Shown: positions 26,422 to 35,402, counted from the stretch's first letter. The stretch is DNA of 64,000 nt from Regnicoccus_A sp014224355 (GCF_050920705.1 NZ_CP154799.1:496001-560000); one strand, 5' to 3'. Program-made: numbers and translations. The notes: a model not told the origin generated them from the letters alone.

Positions 26422-27897
26422 TCAGGCGGCCAGGGGGGCGGGTGGAGCATCCGGGGCATCCGGCGGCTTCTGCTGTGCCAGCGCCTGCAGGCGACCCCAG
26501 AGACCGTTCACATCGCCGGCTCCCATCACCAGCACCAGATCGCCGGGTTGGCTGCGGCGCGCCACCTGATCCGCCAGCTGGTCGAGGGTGGCGCTCACCT
26601 GAAGGGGCAGTCCAGGACGGAGTTGACGCAGGCGATCGGCCAGGGCCTGGCTGTCGATCCCCGGGATGGCGGCTTCCCCAGCGGCAAAGAGCGGGGCGAG
26701 CAGAACCGAGTCGGCCAGGGCCAGAGCGGCGGCGAAGGCGTCCAGGAATTCGGCCGTACGGCTGTAACGGTGGGGCTGGAACACGGCCACCACCCGCCTG
26801 GGAGTTTTCGGCAGAGGGCTGCGGCCGCTGGTCACCATCAACCGGGCCATGTGCAGGGTCGCCTCCACCTCGCTGGGGTGATGGGCATAGTCGTCGACCA
26901 CCTGGCGACCTGCCCAATCGCCCCGGAAGTCGAATCGCCGTCCGGGCGAGCGCAGGGTCCGCATCGCCGCGGCCAGGGCGCCGAAGGGTACGCCCTCCAG
27001 CCGGCAGGCCGCCAGGGCAGCGGTGGCGTTGCTGAGGTTGTGGCGTCCCGGCAGGGGCAGGCTGAAGCGCCCCACCAGCTCTCCGTTCTCGTAGAAGTCG
27101 GCCAGGGTGCCCCCGCCGTGTTCCTCCACCGCCAGGGCGGAGAAGTCGACGCCGTCGCAGCGCTCGATCGACCACCAGGCGCCGGGCTGAAAATGTTGGC
27201 GCAGCACCGGACAATCGGCGTTGGCGAGCAGGGATCCGCACCCTCCCGCGAAGCGTTGGAGGGTCTCGACCAGTGCCTCGAGATCGGGGTAGTGATCGGT
27301 GTGGTCGAGCTCGAGGTTGGTGATCAGTCCAAGGCTGGATCGGAATTTGACCAGGGAGCCATCCGATTCATCCGCCTCGGCCACCAGCAGACGGCCCCGG
27401 CCGCTGCGGGCATTGCTCTGAAACGCCGGCACGATGCCACCGATCACGGCGGTGGGGTCCTGGTCGGTGGCCGCCAGCAGCGTGGCGATCAAGGTGCTGG
27501 TGGTGGTCTTGCCATGGCTGCCCGCCACGGCGATCGAGGGCTGTGCGTTGATCAGCGCCGCCAGCACGTCGGATCGGTGGCAGATCGTCAGGCCGGCCTG
27601 GCGTGCCGCCAGAAGCTCCGGGTTGTCCGCGGGCACCGCCGTGCTGATCACCACCAGCGGCGGTGTTCCAGCACCTGCTCCGAGGGCAGCGATGGTGGCC
27701 GCCCCCTGTTGGCCGAAGACCCGCACCCCACGACGCCCGAGGGCTTCAAGCACGGGACTCTGCCGCGGATCGGATCCACTGACCTGAAAACCCCGGTCGG
27801 CCAGAATTCCAGCCAGCGCCGACATGCCGATGCCGCCGACCCCGATGAAGTGGAGGGGAGCCCGGTGGTCGAGCAGCGGTCCCAAAAGCGTCTCCAT
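26422..27897 (-). CDS. murC: UDP-N-acetylmuramate--L-alanine ligase MurC
   Basis: MurC adds the first amino acid to UDP-MurNAc in peptidoglycan synthesis. The 491-aa product has the N-terminal Rossmann motif HFIGVGGIGMSALA, the ATP-binding P-loop AGSHGKTTTST (near residue 124), and Mur-ligase motifs LGLITNLELDHTDHY and DDYAHHPSEV. ATG 27897 starts a normal-length protein. The divergent gap2 gene begins 152 bp away, so this region holds promoters for both directions. Confidence 0.96.
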   Translation of the reverse strand: METLLGPLLDHRAPLHFIGVGGIGMSALAGILADRGFQVSGSDPRQSPVLEALGRRGVRVFGQQGAATIAALGAGAGTPPLVVISTAVPADNPELLAARQAGLTICHRSDVLAALINAQPSIAVAGSHGKTTTSTLIATLLAATDQDPTAVIGGIVPAFQSNARSGRGRLLVAEADESDGSLVKFRSSLGLITNLELDHTDHYPDLEALVETLQRFAGGCGSLLANADCPVLRQHFQPGAWWSIERCDGVDFSALAVEEHGGGTLADFYENGELVGRFSLPLPGRHNLSNATAALAACRLEGVPFGALAAAMRTLRSPGRRFDFRGDWAGRQVVDDYAHHPSEVEATLHMARLMVTSGRSPLPKTPRRVVAVFQPHRYSRTAEFLDAFAAALALADSVLLAPLFAAGEAAIPGIDSQALADRLRQLRPGLPLQVSATLDQLADQVARRSQPGDLVLVMGAGDVNGLWGRLQALAQQKPPDAPDAPPAPLAA

Positions 27898-27997
27898 GCG
27901 GACCCGAAGGTAGGCGTTGACGCTGCCGTTGTCTCTCCCCCTTTAACGCTTGTTTGGCTCTGCGGCTCGGGTGTGTCCAGGGGCCGGCAGACCATTT

Positions 27998-28006
27998 CTG
28001 TATGAT
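27998..28006 (+). promoter_or_regulatory. Possible gap2 -10 element
   Basis: A TATGAT hexamer at 28001-28006, five of six matches to TATAAT, is located 44 bases before the gap2 ATG in the murC/gap2 divergent region. No recognisable TTGACA-like -35 box is seen 16-18 bases upstream, so this is a tentative call. It fits an activator-dependent or extended -10 promoter. Confidence 0.35.
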
Positions 28007-28049
28007 CGGCAGCCAAACTCCCCTTGTCAACGGGTTTCCCGTTCCTGCC

Positions 28050-29072
28050 ATGACCCTGCGCGTTGCGATCAATGGATTCGGCCGGATCGGTCGCAACTTC
28101 ATGCGTTGTTGGCTCAGCCGTGGCGAGAACACCGGCATTGAGGTGGTGGGCCTCAACGACACGTCTGATCCGCGCACCAACGCCCATCTGCTCGAGTACG
28201 ACTCGATGCTGGGCAAGATTCGTGACACCGTGGTGGGTCACACCAAAGACACGCTCACCGTCAACGGCAAGACGATCAAATGTTTCTCCGATCGCAACCC
28301 ACTCAATCTTCCCTGGAAGGACTGGGGTGTTGATCTGGTGATCGAGTCCACCGGGGTCTTCATTGACACCGAGGGTGCCGGAAAACATCTCAAGGCTGGT
28401 GCCAGCAAGGTCCTGATCACGGCCCCTGGCAAGGGCGATGGAGTCGGCACCTTCGTCGTGGGTGTCAACGACGATCAGTACCGCCATGACGACTACAACG
28501 TGATCAGCAACGCCAGCTGCACCACCAACTGCATGGCCCCCCTGGTCAAAGTGCTGGACCAGGCTTTCGGCATCGTCAAAGGCACGATGACCACCACCCA
28601 CAGCTACACCGGTGACCAGCGCATTCTCGATGCCAGCCACCGTGATCTGCGCCGTGCCCGTGCCGCTGCGATCAACATTGTTCCCACCTCCACCGGTGCC
28701 GCCAAGGCCGTGGCTCTCGTCTACCCCCCGATGAAGGGGAAACTGAACGGCATCGCCATGCGTGTGCCCACGCCGAATGTGTCCGTTGTCGACCTCGTGA
28801 TGGAGGTGAGTCGTGGCACCAGCCGTGAAGAAGTGAATGCGGTGCTCAAGGAAGCTTCCGAGAACGGCATGAAAGGAATCATCAAGTATTGCGATCTGCC
28901 TCTGGTTTCCTCCGATCACGCCGGCACCGATGAGTCCACAATCGTGGATGCCGATCTCACGCTGGTGATGGGCGACAACATGGTCAAGGTCATCTCCTGG
29001 TACGACAACGAGTGGGGCTACAGCCAACGGGTCGTCGATCTGGCCGAACTGGTGGCCAGGAACTGGAAGTGA
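28050..29072 (+). CDS. gap2: NAD(P)-dependent glyceraldehyde-3-phosphate dehydrogenase Gap2
   Basis: Gap2 is the anabolic, Calvin-cycle GAPDH of cyanobacteria, reducing 1,3-bisphosphoglycerate with NADPH or NADH. The 340-aa product has the Rossmann motif INGFGRIGRNFMR, NDTSDPRTNAHLLEYDSMLG, and the active-site SNASCTTNC (catalytic Cys near residue 154). The C-terminal WYDNEWGYSQRV is intact. Classical NAD-specific enzymes have an acidic residue (usually Asp) after the second strand, and the Asn-Asp-Thr-Ser there fits dual cofactor use. The gene is less GC-rich than its neighbours, as expected of a highly expressed gene. ATG 28050 is chosen, although the frame is open further upstream. A strong intrinsic terminator follows. 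Confidence 0.97.
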   Translation: MTLRVAINGFGRIGRNFMRCWLSRGENTGIEVVGLNDTSDPRTNAHLLEYDSMLGKIRDTVVGHTKDTLTVNGKTIKCFSDRNPLNLPWKDWGVDLVIESTGVFIDTEGAGKHLKAGASKVLITAPGKGDGVGTFVVGVNDDQYRHDDYNVISNASCTTNCMAPLVKVLDQAFGIVKGTMTTTHSYTGDQRILDASHRDLRRARAAAINIVPTSTGAAKAVALVYPPMKGKLNGIAMRVPTPNVSVVDLVMEVSRGTSREEVNAVLKEASENGMKGIIKYCDLPLVSSDHAGTDESTIVDADLTLVMGDNMVKVISWYDNEWGYSQRVVDLAELVARNWK

Positions 29073-29100
29073 GTCCCTGGTTCTGAGCGTTCGTTTGCCG

Positions 29101-29130
29101 GCCGCTCCCGTTCGGGGGCGGCTTTTTCTT
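29101..29130 (+). terminator. Rho-independent terminator of gap2
   Basis: A nine-pair hairpin, GCCGCTCCC / GGGGGCGGC with loop GTTC (29101-29122, one T-G pair), is followed directly by TTTTTCTT. It begins 28 bases after the gap2 stop. The convergent thiL lies downstream, so the element insulates the two genes. Confidence 0.85.
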
Positions 29131-29177
29131 GGGTTCCACCGCCCCAGCGGCCCGCCGGGAGGAGGATTGGCGACGAT

Positions 29178-30200
29178 TCAGTGAAAATGGGTGAAGCCTG
29201 CTTCTGGGCCCGCCAGGGGAGATCCCCCATCAGCCCAGCGCAGCTCTCCTGCTCCCCTGGTCAGTGATCCGATCCGTCGTGCTCCCGGCAGGGCCAGGAT
29301 CAGCCGCTGGGCCCAGTCTGGGTCGAGGGCCAGCACCAGTTCGAAATCTTCACCGCCGTTCAGGCACCAGGATTCGCCTTCATTCAGGGCGGCCATCTCG
29401 TGATCGAGGGGCAAGGCCCGCCGCTCCAGCAGGGCATCACACCCGCTGCCCCGGCCCAGCCATCCCAGGGCAGCCGCCAGGCCATCGCTGCTGTCGGTGC
29501 CTGCCACGCGCCAGGGGAGGCCGCTGGGCCGGCATGCCGCCAGCACCTGCACGGCATCCAGCCGGGGCTGGGGCCTGCGGTGGGCCGCCACGGCGCGCTC
29601 CAGCAGGGATGAAGAAGCCTGGCGCCAGTCAGGGGATGCGGCCGTGCGGGTCTCCTGGAGCAGTGCCGCCAGCCCCAGGCGGCTAAGGCCGTGGGCTCCC
29701 GTGCAGACCAGGGCATCGCCGGGGCGACCATCCCGCCGCCGGATCGGCCCGTCCGGCCCCAGCCGTCCCAGGGCCGTCAGAGAGAGCAGGCGCAGGCTGC
29801 CCCCGCTGCAATCGCCCCCGAGCAGGGTGCCCCCATAGCGGGCGAGGGCGGCACTCAGTCCCTGATACACCCCCTCCACCCAGGGCCAGGGAGTGGCCGC
29901 CGGTGCCACCAGGGCCACCGTCACCCCCAGCACCTCACGGCATCCCATCGCCGCTAGGTCCGAGAGGTTGGCCGCCACCGCCCGCCAGCCCACATCGGCG
30001 GCGGCCATGGTGGCGTCACTGAAATGCACCCCCTCCACCAGCACGTCGGTGTTCACCACCAGCGTCCGCTCCGATGGGGTGTCCAGCAGGGCGGCATCGT
30101 CGTCTAACTGTCCCGTCGGGGCATAGGCCCCCAGCCGTTTGATCAGTTCCCGTTCCCCCAGATCGGCCAGTGTGGGCGTGCCACTGGAGCCTTCAGGCAT
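29178..30200 (-). CDS. thiL: Thiamine-monophosphate kinase ThiL
   Basis: ThiL phosphorylates thiamine monophosphate to the active diphosphate cofactor. The 340-aa product belongs to the PurM/AIR-synthase ATPase superfamily. The motifs are DDDAALLD, VNTDVLVEGVHFSD, DVGWRAVAANLSDLAAMG, LLGGDCSGG and DSSDGLAAALGWLG, and NGGEDFELVLAL stands near the C-terminus. ATG 30200 lies inside the last codons of the cyclophilin gene (8-bp overlap), so the two are coupled. thiG, another thiamine gene, lies 20 kb away in this window. Confidence 0.94.
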   Translation of the reverse strand: MPEGSSGTPTLADLGERELIKRLGAYAPTGQLDDDAALLDTPSERTLVVNTDVLVEGVHFSDATMAAADVGWRAVAANLSDLAAMGCREVLGVTVALVAPAATPWPWVEGVYQGLSAALARYGGTLLGGDCSGGSLRLLSLTALGRLGPDGPIRRRDGRPGDALVCTGAHGLSRLGLAALLQETRTAASPDWRQASSSLLERAVAAHRRPQPRLDAVQVLAACRPSGLPWRVAGTDSSDGLAAALGWLGRGSGCDALLERRALPLDHEMAALNEGESWCLNGGEDFELVLALDPDWAQRLILALPGARRIGSLTRGAGELRWADGGSPLAGPEAGFTHFH

Positions 30201-31302
30201 GGGGCCGCAGGTTATCGGCCCCTTCCACAACCGTCGCCCTGACGATGCCGTCGTCGGCGGTGAGCTCCTGGAGCACATCGAAGCCGTCGACCACGTACCC
30301 GAAGGCGGCGTAGCGGCCGTCGATCAGATTCAGGCCAGCCGGGGTGAGCTCCGCTTCGAACAGGAACAGGAAGAACTGGGAGGAGCCATCATCGAGGGCT
30401 TGGTCGGAATGGGCCCAGCCCAGGGTTCCCTTGGTGGCGAAGGGAAGCACAGGGGTGGCCTTGAACAGGCCGAGATCTTCGAACGTCTGGTTGTAGAAGG
30501 GCTGGCTCTGGCCCGGCACCATGATTTCCAGCGGCACATGCCGTTCCTGCCCCGAGCTGTCCAGGTAGCCGCTGGCGGATCCTTTCGGATCGCCGGTCTG
30601 AAGGACGTAGAAATCCTCGGCGCGGATGAAGGGCAGGTCGTCGTAGAAGCCCCGCTGCACGAGGTCGACGAAGGCACCTGCTGTCAGCGGTGCGTTGTAC
30701 CCATCCACCACGGCGGTCAGATCGCCCTTGGTGGTGGTGAGCTTGACGGTGGCGCGACCCAGCAGCCTGGGCAGGTCGGCGAACGCTTCGGGTATCTCGA
30801 AGGGGAACGGCCCCACCAGCAGGGCTTCCGCTTCGCCGATGGTGCTCAGGGCCCTGCGGCGGGTGGCGAGAAAGGCCTCACGGTTCTGCTGTTCGGCGGC
30901 TTCGGCCACGGCCTGCAGCTCGGATTCCAGGCTGGTGAGCAGGGCCTTGGCCTGGTTCCGCTGCTCGGGCTGGAAGGCCTCCAGCAGTGCGGCGCGGCGG
31001 CTGCTCAGCTGCGCCTGAGCCCTGCGCACGTTGGCGGTCAGGGCGCTCCAGCGCTTGGCGCGCAGGTCGTCACTGCTGTCTTCAAGGCGATGCTGCAGCT
31101 TCTGAAGATCGGGTTGCTCGATCGGCAGGGCATTGCGCAGCAGGGCGGCAGGATCGGTGACGGCATTCCCCGGTGGCAAAGCCGCCGCTACTGGGACGAC
31201 CCGGACGAGGGTGACGCCGCTGGCCAGCACCAGCGCCAGCAGCAGGCTCCCCAGGGCCTGCCAGGATCCCCTGGGCCGCAGCGCTTGTCGGTGCTGAGGC
31301 AT
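30193..31302 (-). CDS. Exported cyclophilin-type peptidyl-prolyl isomerase (TLP40-like)
   Basis: A 369-aa protein. The N-terminal signal segment has GSLLLALVLASGVTLV, ending near VAAA, so export to periplasm or thylakoid lumen is predicted. A helical domain rich in Ala, Leu and Gln follows (about residues 40-180; RAQAQLSSRRAALLEAF). It resembles the helical domain of plant lumenal TLP40/CYP38. The C-terminal domain is a divergent cyclophilin (VKLTTTKGDLTAVVDGYNAP, GSSQFFLFLFEAELTP, GYVVDGFDVLQEL). The catalytic Arg-rich motif of active cyclophilins is altered, so isomerase activity is uncertain; a role in photosystem II assembly is inference. thiL follows with an 8-bp overlap. Confidence 0.87.
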   Translation of the reverse strand: MPQHRQALRPRGSWQALGSLLLALVLASGVTLVRVVPVAAALPPGNAVTDPAALLRNALPIEQPDLQKLQHRLEDSSDDLRAKRWSALTANVRRAQAQLSSRRAALLEAFQPEQRNQAKALLTSLESELQAVAEAAEQQNREAFLATRRRALSTIGEAEALLVGPFPFEIPEAFADLPRLLGRATVKLTTTKGDLTAVVDGYNAPLTAGAFVDLVQRGFYDDLPFIRAEDFYVLQTGDPKGSASGYLDSSGQERHVPLEIMVPGQSQPFYNQTFEDLGLFKATPVLPFATKGTLGWAHSDQALDDGSSQFFLFLFEAELTPAGLNLIDGRYAAFGYVVDGFDVLQELTADDGIVRATVVEGADNLRPHA

Positions 31303-31436
31303 GCGTGGGGATTCTGGTTGTAGCCAACTCCTGTCCATGGCGTTCCTGCCGATCAGCGGGCGATCTGCCGTACTTCGGACTTTGGCACAGCTCGCCGGTG
31401 ACCAGACCCAGGCCGGCAGAGGGGTTCGACGGCCAG

Positions 31437-31445
31437 CCGTACAAT
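31437..31445 (+). promoter_or_regulatory. Possible efp -10 element
   Basis: TACAAT at 31440-31445 is 22 bases before the efp ATG, which would leave a very short leader. There is no clear -35 box at the right spacing. The same TACAAT arrangement occurs before the small gene at 39405 (39344-39349). Confidence 0.3.
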
Positions 31446-31467
31446 CCCGCTCACCCGTTCCGCCGGA

Positions 31468-32028
31468 ATGATCTCGAGCAACGACTTCCGAACTGGCACC
31501 ACCATCGAGCTCGATGGACAGGTCTGGAGGGTCGTCGAGTTCCTGCACGTCAAGCCAGGCAAGGGCTCGGCCTTCGTGCGCACCAAGCTGAAGGCCGTGC
31601 AGAGCGGCAACGTGGTCGAGAAGACCTTCCGCGCTGGCGAAACCGTTGCCCAGGCCCAGCTGGAGAAATCCACGCTGCAACACACCTACATGGAGGGGGA
31701 GGAGTACGTCTTCATGGACATGGCCTCCTACGAGGAGACGCGCCTTTCCGCCAAGCAGATCGGCGAGGGGCGTAAATATCTCAAGGAGGGCATGGAGGTG
31801 AACGTGGTGTCCTGGAACGACTCCCCGCTTGAGGTGGAGCTGCCCAACTCTGTGGTGCTCGAGGTCACCCAGACCGATCCGGGCGTCAAGGGTGACACGG
31901 CCACCGGCGGCACCAAGCCCGCCATCGTGGAGACAGGCGCCCAGGTGATGGTGCCCCTGTTCATCACCATCGGCGAGAAGATCAAGATCGACACGCGCAA
32001 CGACAGTTACCTCGGCCGGGAGTCCTGA
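31468..32028 (+). CDS. efp: Translation elongation factor P
   Basis: EF-P relieves ribosome stalling at polyproline stretches. The 186-aa product has the three-domain pattern: SSNDFRTGTTIELDGQVWRV, then the modification-loop region VKPGKGSAFVRTKLK with the conserved Lys, and the C-terminal IKIDTRNDSYLGRES. It is followed after five bases by accB, the normal cyanobacterial arrangement. Confidence 0.97.
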   Translation: MISSNDFRTGTTIELDGQVWRVVEFLHVKPGKGSAFVRTKLKAVQSGNVVEKTFRAGETVAQAQLEKSTLQHTYMEGEEYVFMDMASYEETRLSAKQIGEGRKYLKEGMEVNVVSWNDSPLEVELPNSVVLEVTQTDPGVKGDTATGGTKPAIVETGAQVMVPLFITIGEKIKIDTRNDSYLGRES

Positions 32029-32033
32029 TCGTC

Positions 32034-32525
32034 ATGCAGCTCGACAACGACCAACTGCAGCAACTGCTCATTTTCCTGGAACAGAGCGACATCCAGGAGC
32101 TGAAGCTCGAAGGTGACGACTTCCGCCTGGAGGTGCGCCGCAACCTTCAGGCGCCGGCCCCGCCGGAGCAAGTCCCTGCCCCCTTGCCGGCAGCAGCGGC
32201 GGCGCCCGCCCCGCCGGCCCAGGGCGCCGCCGCAGTCAGTGCCCCCTCCGCCCCACCGCCGGCCCCGCCGGCGCTCAGGGCCGACCTGCTGGAGATCACC
32301 GCACCGATGGTGGGCACCTTCTACCGCTCACCGTCACCCGGTGACCCCCCCTTTGTGGAGCTCGGCAGCCGCATCAGCGTCGGTCAGCCGGTCTGCATTC
32401 TCGAGGCCATGAAGCTGATGAATGAGCTGGAATCCGAGGTCAGCGGTGAGCTGGTGGAGATCCTGGTGGAGAACGGCACCCCGGTGGAATTCGGCCAGGT
32501 GCTGTTGCGGGTCAAACCTTCCTGA
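32034..32525 (+). CDS. accB: Acetyl-CoA carboxylase biotin carboxyl carrier protein
   Basis: AccB carries carboxybiotin between biotin carboxylase and the carboxyltransferase in fatty-acid synthesis. The 163-aa protein has an N-terminal helical domain (QLQQLLIFLEQSDIQELKL), a flexible Ala/Pro linker (about residues 40-80), and the biotinyl domain with ICILEAMKLMNELESEV (the biotinylated Lys is in EAMKLM). ATG 32034 lies five bases after the efp stop. It converges on pdxA with a 7-bp gap. Confidence 0.96.
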   Translation: MQLDNDQLQQLLIFLEQSDIQELKLEGDDFRLEVRRNLQAPAPPEQVPAPLPAAAAAPAPPAQGAAAVSAPSAPPPAPPALRADLLEITAPMVGTFYRSPSPGDPPFVELGSRISVGQPVCILEAMKLMNELESEVSGELVEILVENGTPVEFGQVLLRVKPS

Positions 32526-32532
32526 CCTCCGC

Positions 32533-33566
32533 TCAACCCAGTTCCCAGGCGGTTTCCAGGGCCGCCACCATGCTGTCGGAGCGGGCCAGGCCAGCTCCGG
32601 CAATGTCGAACCCGGTGCCGTGATCCGGTGAGGTGCGCAGAAAGGGCAGCCCCAGAGTGGTGTTCACGGCAGCATCGAAAGCCAGAAGCTTGACCGGGAT
32701 CAGGCCCTGATCGTGGTAGAGCGCCAGGTAACCATCGGCGCCCCGTCCCTTCCCCCGCCAGGCTGCCGCTGCCTCCAGCCAGCAGGTGTCCGGCGGTTGC
32801 GGCCCCCTCAGGGCCACCGTCGGGTGGCGCCGCCTCCAGCTCTCCAGCAGTGGGATCAGCCAGTCCTGCTCCTCCACGCCCAGTTGGCCGGCTTCACCCG
32901 CGTGGGGATTCAGCCCTGCCACCACCAGGCTGGGATGGGGGTGAAACCGCCGGCAGAACCCCAGAAGGACCTCCAGCTGCCGTTCCACCAGGGCGGGGCT
33001 GAGCGCCTGGGGCACCCGGGCCAGGGGGATGTGGGTGGTGGCCAGCAGCGTGTTCAGCCGCCAGGTGCCTCCAGGGGATCGGGCCGTGAACAGCATCGAG
33101 GCCTGTGTCTGCCCGCAGAGTTCCGCCAGTCGTTCGGTCTGGCCGGGGTAGCGATGGCCGGCGGCATGCCAGGCATGTTTGGCGATCGGCGCTGTGGTGA
33201 GCGCCCGGGCCTGGCCGCTGAGCACCAGATCCACCGCCGCATTCAGCCAGCTGAAACTGGCGGCACCACTGACGGCCGTGCCCTGGCCAGGGGCGATCCA
33301 CTCCCCCAGAGGTCTGTCGAGGATCGGGTAGGAGCCTGGATCCACCAGCGGTGCCCCCCGCGTCTGCGCAGGTCCATGTAGGTCCGCTCCAGCCAGCGGC
33401 GACAGCCCACCAGCCGTACATCGGGGGTCACACCCCGTGCCTCCAGGGCTGCCAGGGCCTTGAGGGTCACCTCGGCGCCGATGCCGGCCGGATCTCCCAG
33501 GGCCAGGGCAATGGGCCCCCGTCCGGGTCCCTTCTTAGCGTGAAGGCCAGTGGCCTCGAGAGTCAT
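32533..33566 (-). CDS. pdxA: 4-hydroxythreonine-4-phosphate dehydrogenase PdxA, split by a frameshift
   Basis: PdxA oxidises 4-phosphohydroxythreonine in the DXP-dependent route to pyridoxal phosphate. The N-terminal frame has PIALALGDPAGIGAEVTLKAL, then breaks at the six-C run 33354-33359. The other frame resumes with DPGSYPILDRPLGE and continues to the metal-binding and active-site parts (TAPIAKHAWHAAGHRYPGQT, GLNPHAGEAG, LYHDQGLIPVKL). One extra base restores a 344-aa protein of normal length. The ATG overlaps the ATG of the divergent small gene at 33565 within the palindrome CATG, so both start codons share bases. Confidence 0.9.
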
Positions 33567-33744
33567 GATCCGCTGGTTGCTTCTGGGGGGACTGGTGCTG
33601 GGCCTGGGTCAGGGTCTGCAGAAGGGTTGGGTGGTGATCGACTGGTGTCGGCTGAAGCGTGACCTGAGCATTCCAACCCTCAACGATCTTCAGCCGCTGG
33701 CGACACCGGTCTGTCCCGGGGATGGGGAGCCTGCCCCTCGCTGA
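33565..33744 (+). CDS. Small conserved protein with N-terminal hydrophobic segment
   Basis: A 59-aa product beginning MIRWLLLGGLVLGLGQGLQ, which is a single membrane helix or signal anchor, followed by WVVIDWCRLKRDLSIPTLND. Start overlap with pdxA (CATG) is striking. Its 3' end overlaps the convergent epimerase gene by 55 bp. I know of no function; similar short proteins occur at this locus in picocyanobacteria (memory-based). It could still be a chance reading frame, but the hydrophobic N-terminus and codon pattern argue for coding. Confidence 0.55.
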   Translation: MIRWLLLGGLVLGLGQGLQKGWVVIDWCRLKRDLSIPTLNDLQPLATPVCPGDGEPAPR

Positions 33745-34652
33745 AGATCCAGCTCCTCCAGCAGTGAGGCTTTGAACCCTTCCCGGTAGCTGGGGTAGCG
33801 CAGCCGGTACCCCAGCTCCAGGCGCAGCCGCCTGTTGCTGGTGCGGCGGTTCTCCCCCCAGAAGCTGCGGGCCATCGGGCTCAGACTCTCCTGGATCCGC
33901 TCATAGGGCTCCACGTCGGGCAGTTTGCAGTCCATCAGGTGGGCGGCATAGCCCAGGGTTTCACTCGATGGGCAGGGTCTGTCGTCCGCCAGGTTGAGCA
34001 GCGCCGGCCTGCTGCCACCGGGCAGGGCGAGGTTGTGCAGCAGGGCTCCGACGATGTCAGCGACATGGATGCGGCTGAACACCTGCCCGGGTTTGTGGAT
34101 CAGGCGGCTGATGCCCGCGCGCAGTCCGTTGAACGGGCTGCGTCCCGGTCCGTAGATCGCCGGCAGACGGAACACCTGCAGGGGCAGACCGCTGGCCCGC
34201 CAGGCCTGCTCGCAGGCCAGCCGTGCCCGGCTGCGGGGAAGTTTCGGAGCGGGGGTGTCGCTTTCCTGGACCCAGGCGCCGCCCCGATCGCCATAGACCC
34301 CGGAGGTGGAGAGGTAGCCCACCCACTGCAAGGGAAGGCCGACCAGGCTGGTCCCAAGACTCTCCAGAACCGGATCCTTGCCCTCGCGGTCCGGGGGAAT
34401 GGTGATCAACAGATGGGTGACCCCCTCCAGAGCAGCAGGGTCGATTCCCGGCCTGAGCTGGCTGGCGAAGGGCACCGACTGGATCCCCTCCGCGGCCGGG
34501 GGATCCTCACCGGGCCGGTGGCTGATCAGCACAGGCATCCCGGTGGCGGCCACGGCGGAGGCGAAGCGCTGGCCGCAGTAGCCGCCCCCCAGCACAAGCA
34601 TCCGGCCGGAGGCCCCCCTCCAGGGGCTGCTGTTGACAGCAAGAGAAGTCAT
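33690..34652 (-). CDS. NAD-dependent epimerase/SDR-like protein
   Basis: A 320-aa Rossmann protein. The N-terminal nucleotide-binding motif is MLVLGGGYCGQRFASA. It also has the extended-SDR features YLSTSGVYGD (with the Tyr) and FRLPAIYGPGRS. Architecture resembles YeeZ-type atypical SDRs rather than sugar epimerases with a strict YxxxK site, and I do not see the YxxxK pair. The substrate is unknown. The gene converges on the small gene at 33565. Confidence 0.82.
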   Translation of the reverse strand: MTSLAVNSSPWRGASGRMLVLGGGYCGQRFASAVAATGMPVLISHRPGEDPPAAEGIQSVPFASQLRPGIDPAALEGVTHLLITIPPDREGKDPVLESLGTSLVGLPLQWVGYLSTSGVYGDRGGAWVQESDTPAPKLPRSRARLACEQAWRASGLPLQVFRLPAIYGPGRSPFNGLRAGISRLIHKPGQVFSRIHVADIVGALLHNLALPGGSRPALLNLADDRPCPSSETLGYAAHLMDCKLPDVEPYERIQESLSPMARSFWGENRRTSNRRLRLELGYRLRYPSYREGFKASLLEELDLQRGAGSPSPGQTGVASG

Positions 34653-34684
34653 GAGTACACCTGTATCACTTCTCGGATCCGTTG

Positions 34685-34903
34685 ATGGCCGCCTCCTGCT
34701 TCTCTACACCCCGTTTCCTCGCCTCCAGCCTGGCGCGTCCCGGCCAGGTCCGCCCCTGGAGTCGCCCCCGCGTCCTGGGGGTGTTCCCTCTGCTGGTGGT
34801 GGTCCTTGTGCTCATGGCCGCCTTGGTGGCGCCCGAGCAGCCCGAGCAGCTCGGAGCCATCTGCGCGCGCCATCACGGACCGGAGGCCTGCCGGGTCTGG
34901 TGA
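34685..34903 (+). CDS. Small membrane-anchored conserved picocyanobacterial protein
   Basis: A 72-aa protein with a basic N-terminus (RPWSRPRVLG), a single transmembrane helix (VFPLLVVVLVLMAALVA), and a short soluble tail ending LGAICARHHGPEACRVW. The tail with its two cysteines and terminal CRVW resembles short Prochlorococcus/Synechococcus proteins that I recall at this location. TTG 34682 directly precedes ATG 34685; either could start it. Function unknown. It lies between the epimerase-like gene and the HNH gene. Confidence 0.65.
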   Translation: MAASCFSTPRFLASSLARPGQVRPWSRPRVLGVFPLLVVVLVLMAALVAPEQPEQLGAICARHHGPEACRVW

Positions 34904-34913
34904 GCGGTGTGGC

Positions 34914-35318
34914 TCAGGCCGCCTGCAGGCTCAGGGCTGCAGCCTGGGGTGCCGGCGCCATCGCCGGCTCAGGGGTGGCCCATTGCAGCAGCCGAACGGC
35001 CAGGCGCAGGTCCCCATCCATCCAGGCCCGGATCGCCATTGCGCGGCGTGGGTCGTAAAAGCGCTGACGCCTGTACCAATCGAAGGCGTCGGCGTCGCTC
35101 TTGTGGCCGTTGCAGGCCAGGCAGGCCGGAACGCAGTTCTCCGTCACGCTCAGCCCGCCGCGGCAGCGCGGCAGCAGATGATCAATGGATTCGGAGCGAT
35201 CTCCGCAATAAATACAACGATGTTGAGTCTGTTTGTGCAGGGATTGTCTCCAGCGTCTGACGCGTAACTTTGGGCAGAGATCCTCAAGGAAGACCGCATC
35301 CCTGACCTGCATTCCCAT
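34914..35318 (-). CDS. HNH endonuclease domain protein
   Basis: A 134-aa protein with an HNH nuclease core. Two zinc CxxC pairs (CIYCGD and CLACNGHK) flank the SIDHLLPRCRGG motif with the His, and TENCVPACLACN supplies the Asn and second cysteine pair. A basic region RVRRWRQSLHKQT precedes the core, and the C-terminal tail is Ala-rich. Such solo HNH proteins are common in cyanobacteria; their substrates are largely unknown. The start can be Met1 or Met3. It is divergent from the HARP-SNF2 helicase across 130 bp. Local DNA near the start is notably AT-rich. Confidence 0.88.
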   Translation of the reverse strand: MGMQVRDAVFLEDLCPKLRVRRWRQSLHKQTQHRCIYCGDRSESIDHLLPRCRGGLSVTENCVPACLACNGHKSDADAFDWYRRQRFYDPRRAMAIRAWMDGDLRLAVRLLQWATPEPAMAPAPQAAALSLQAA

Positions 35319-35402
35319 GCCTCGGTTGCAGACAGTTTGCCCATGGCTTCTGGTCTGTCAATGTGTCGAGGACTTCAGTTTTTCAAGCTGATCGCGATGG
35401 GC

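Noticed and set aside
27648..29027. A 459-codon frame opposite gap2
   Set aside because: Antisense shadow of a highly conserved gene.
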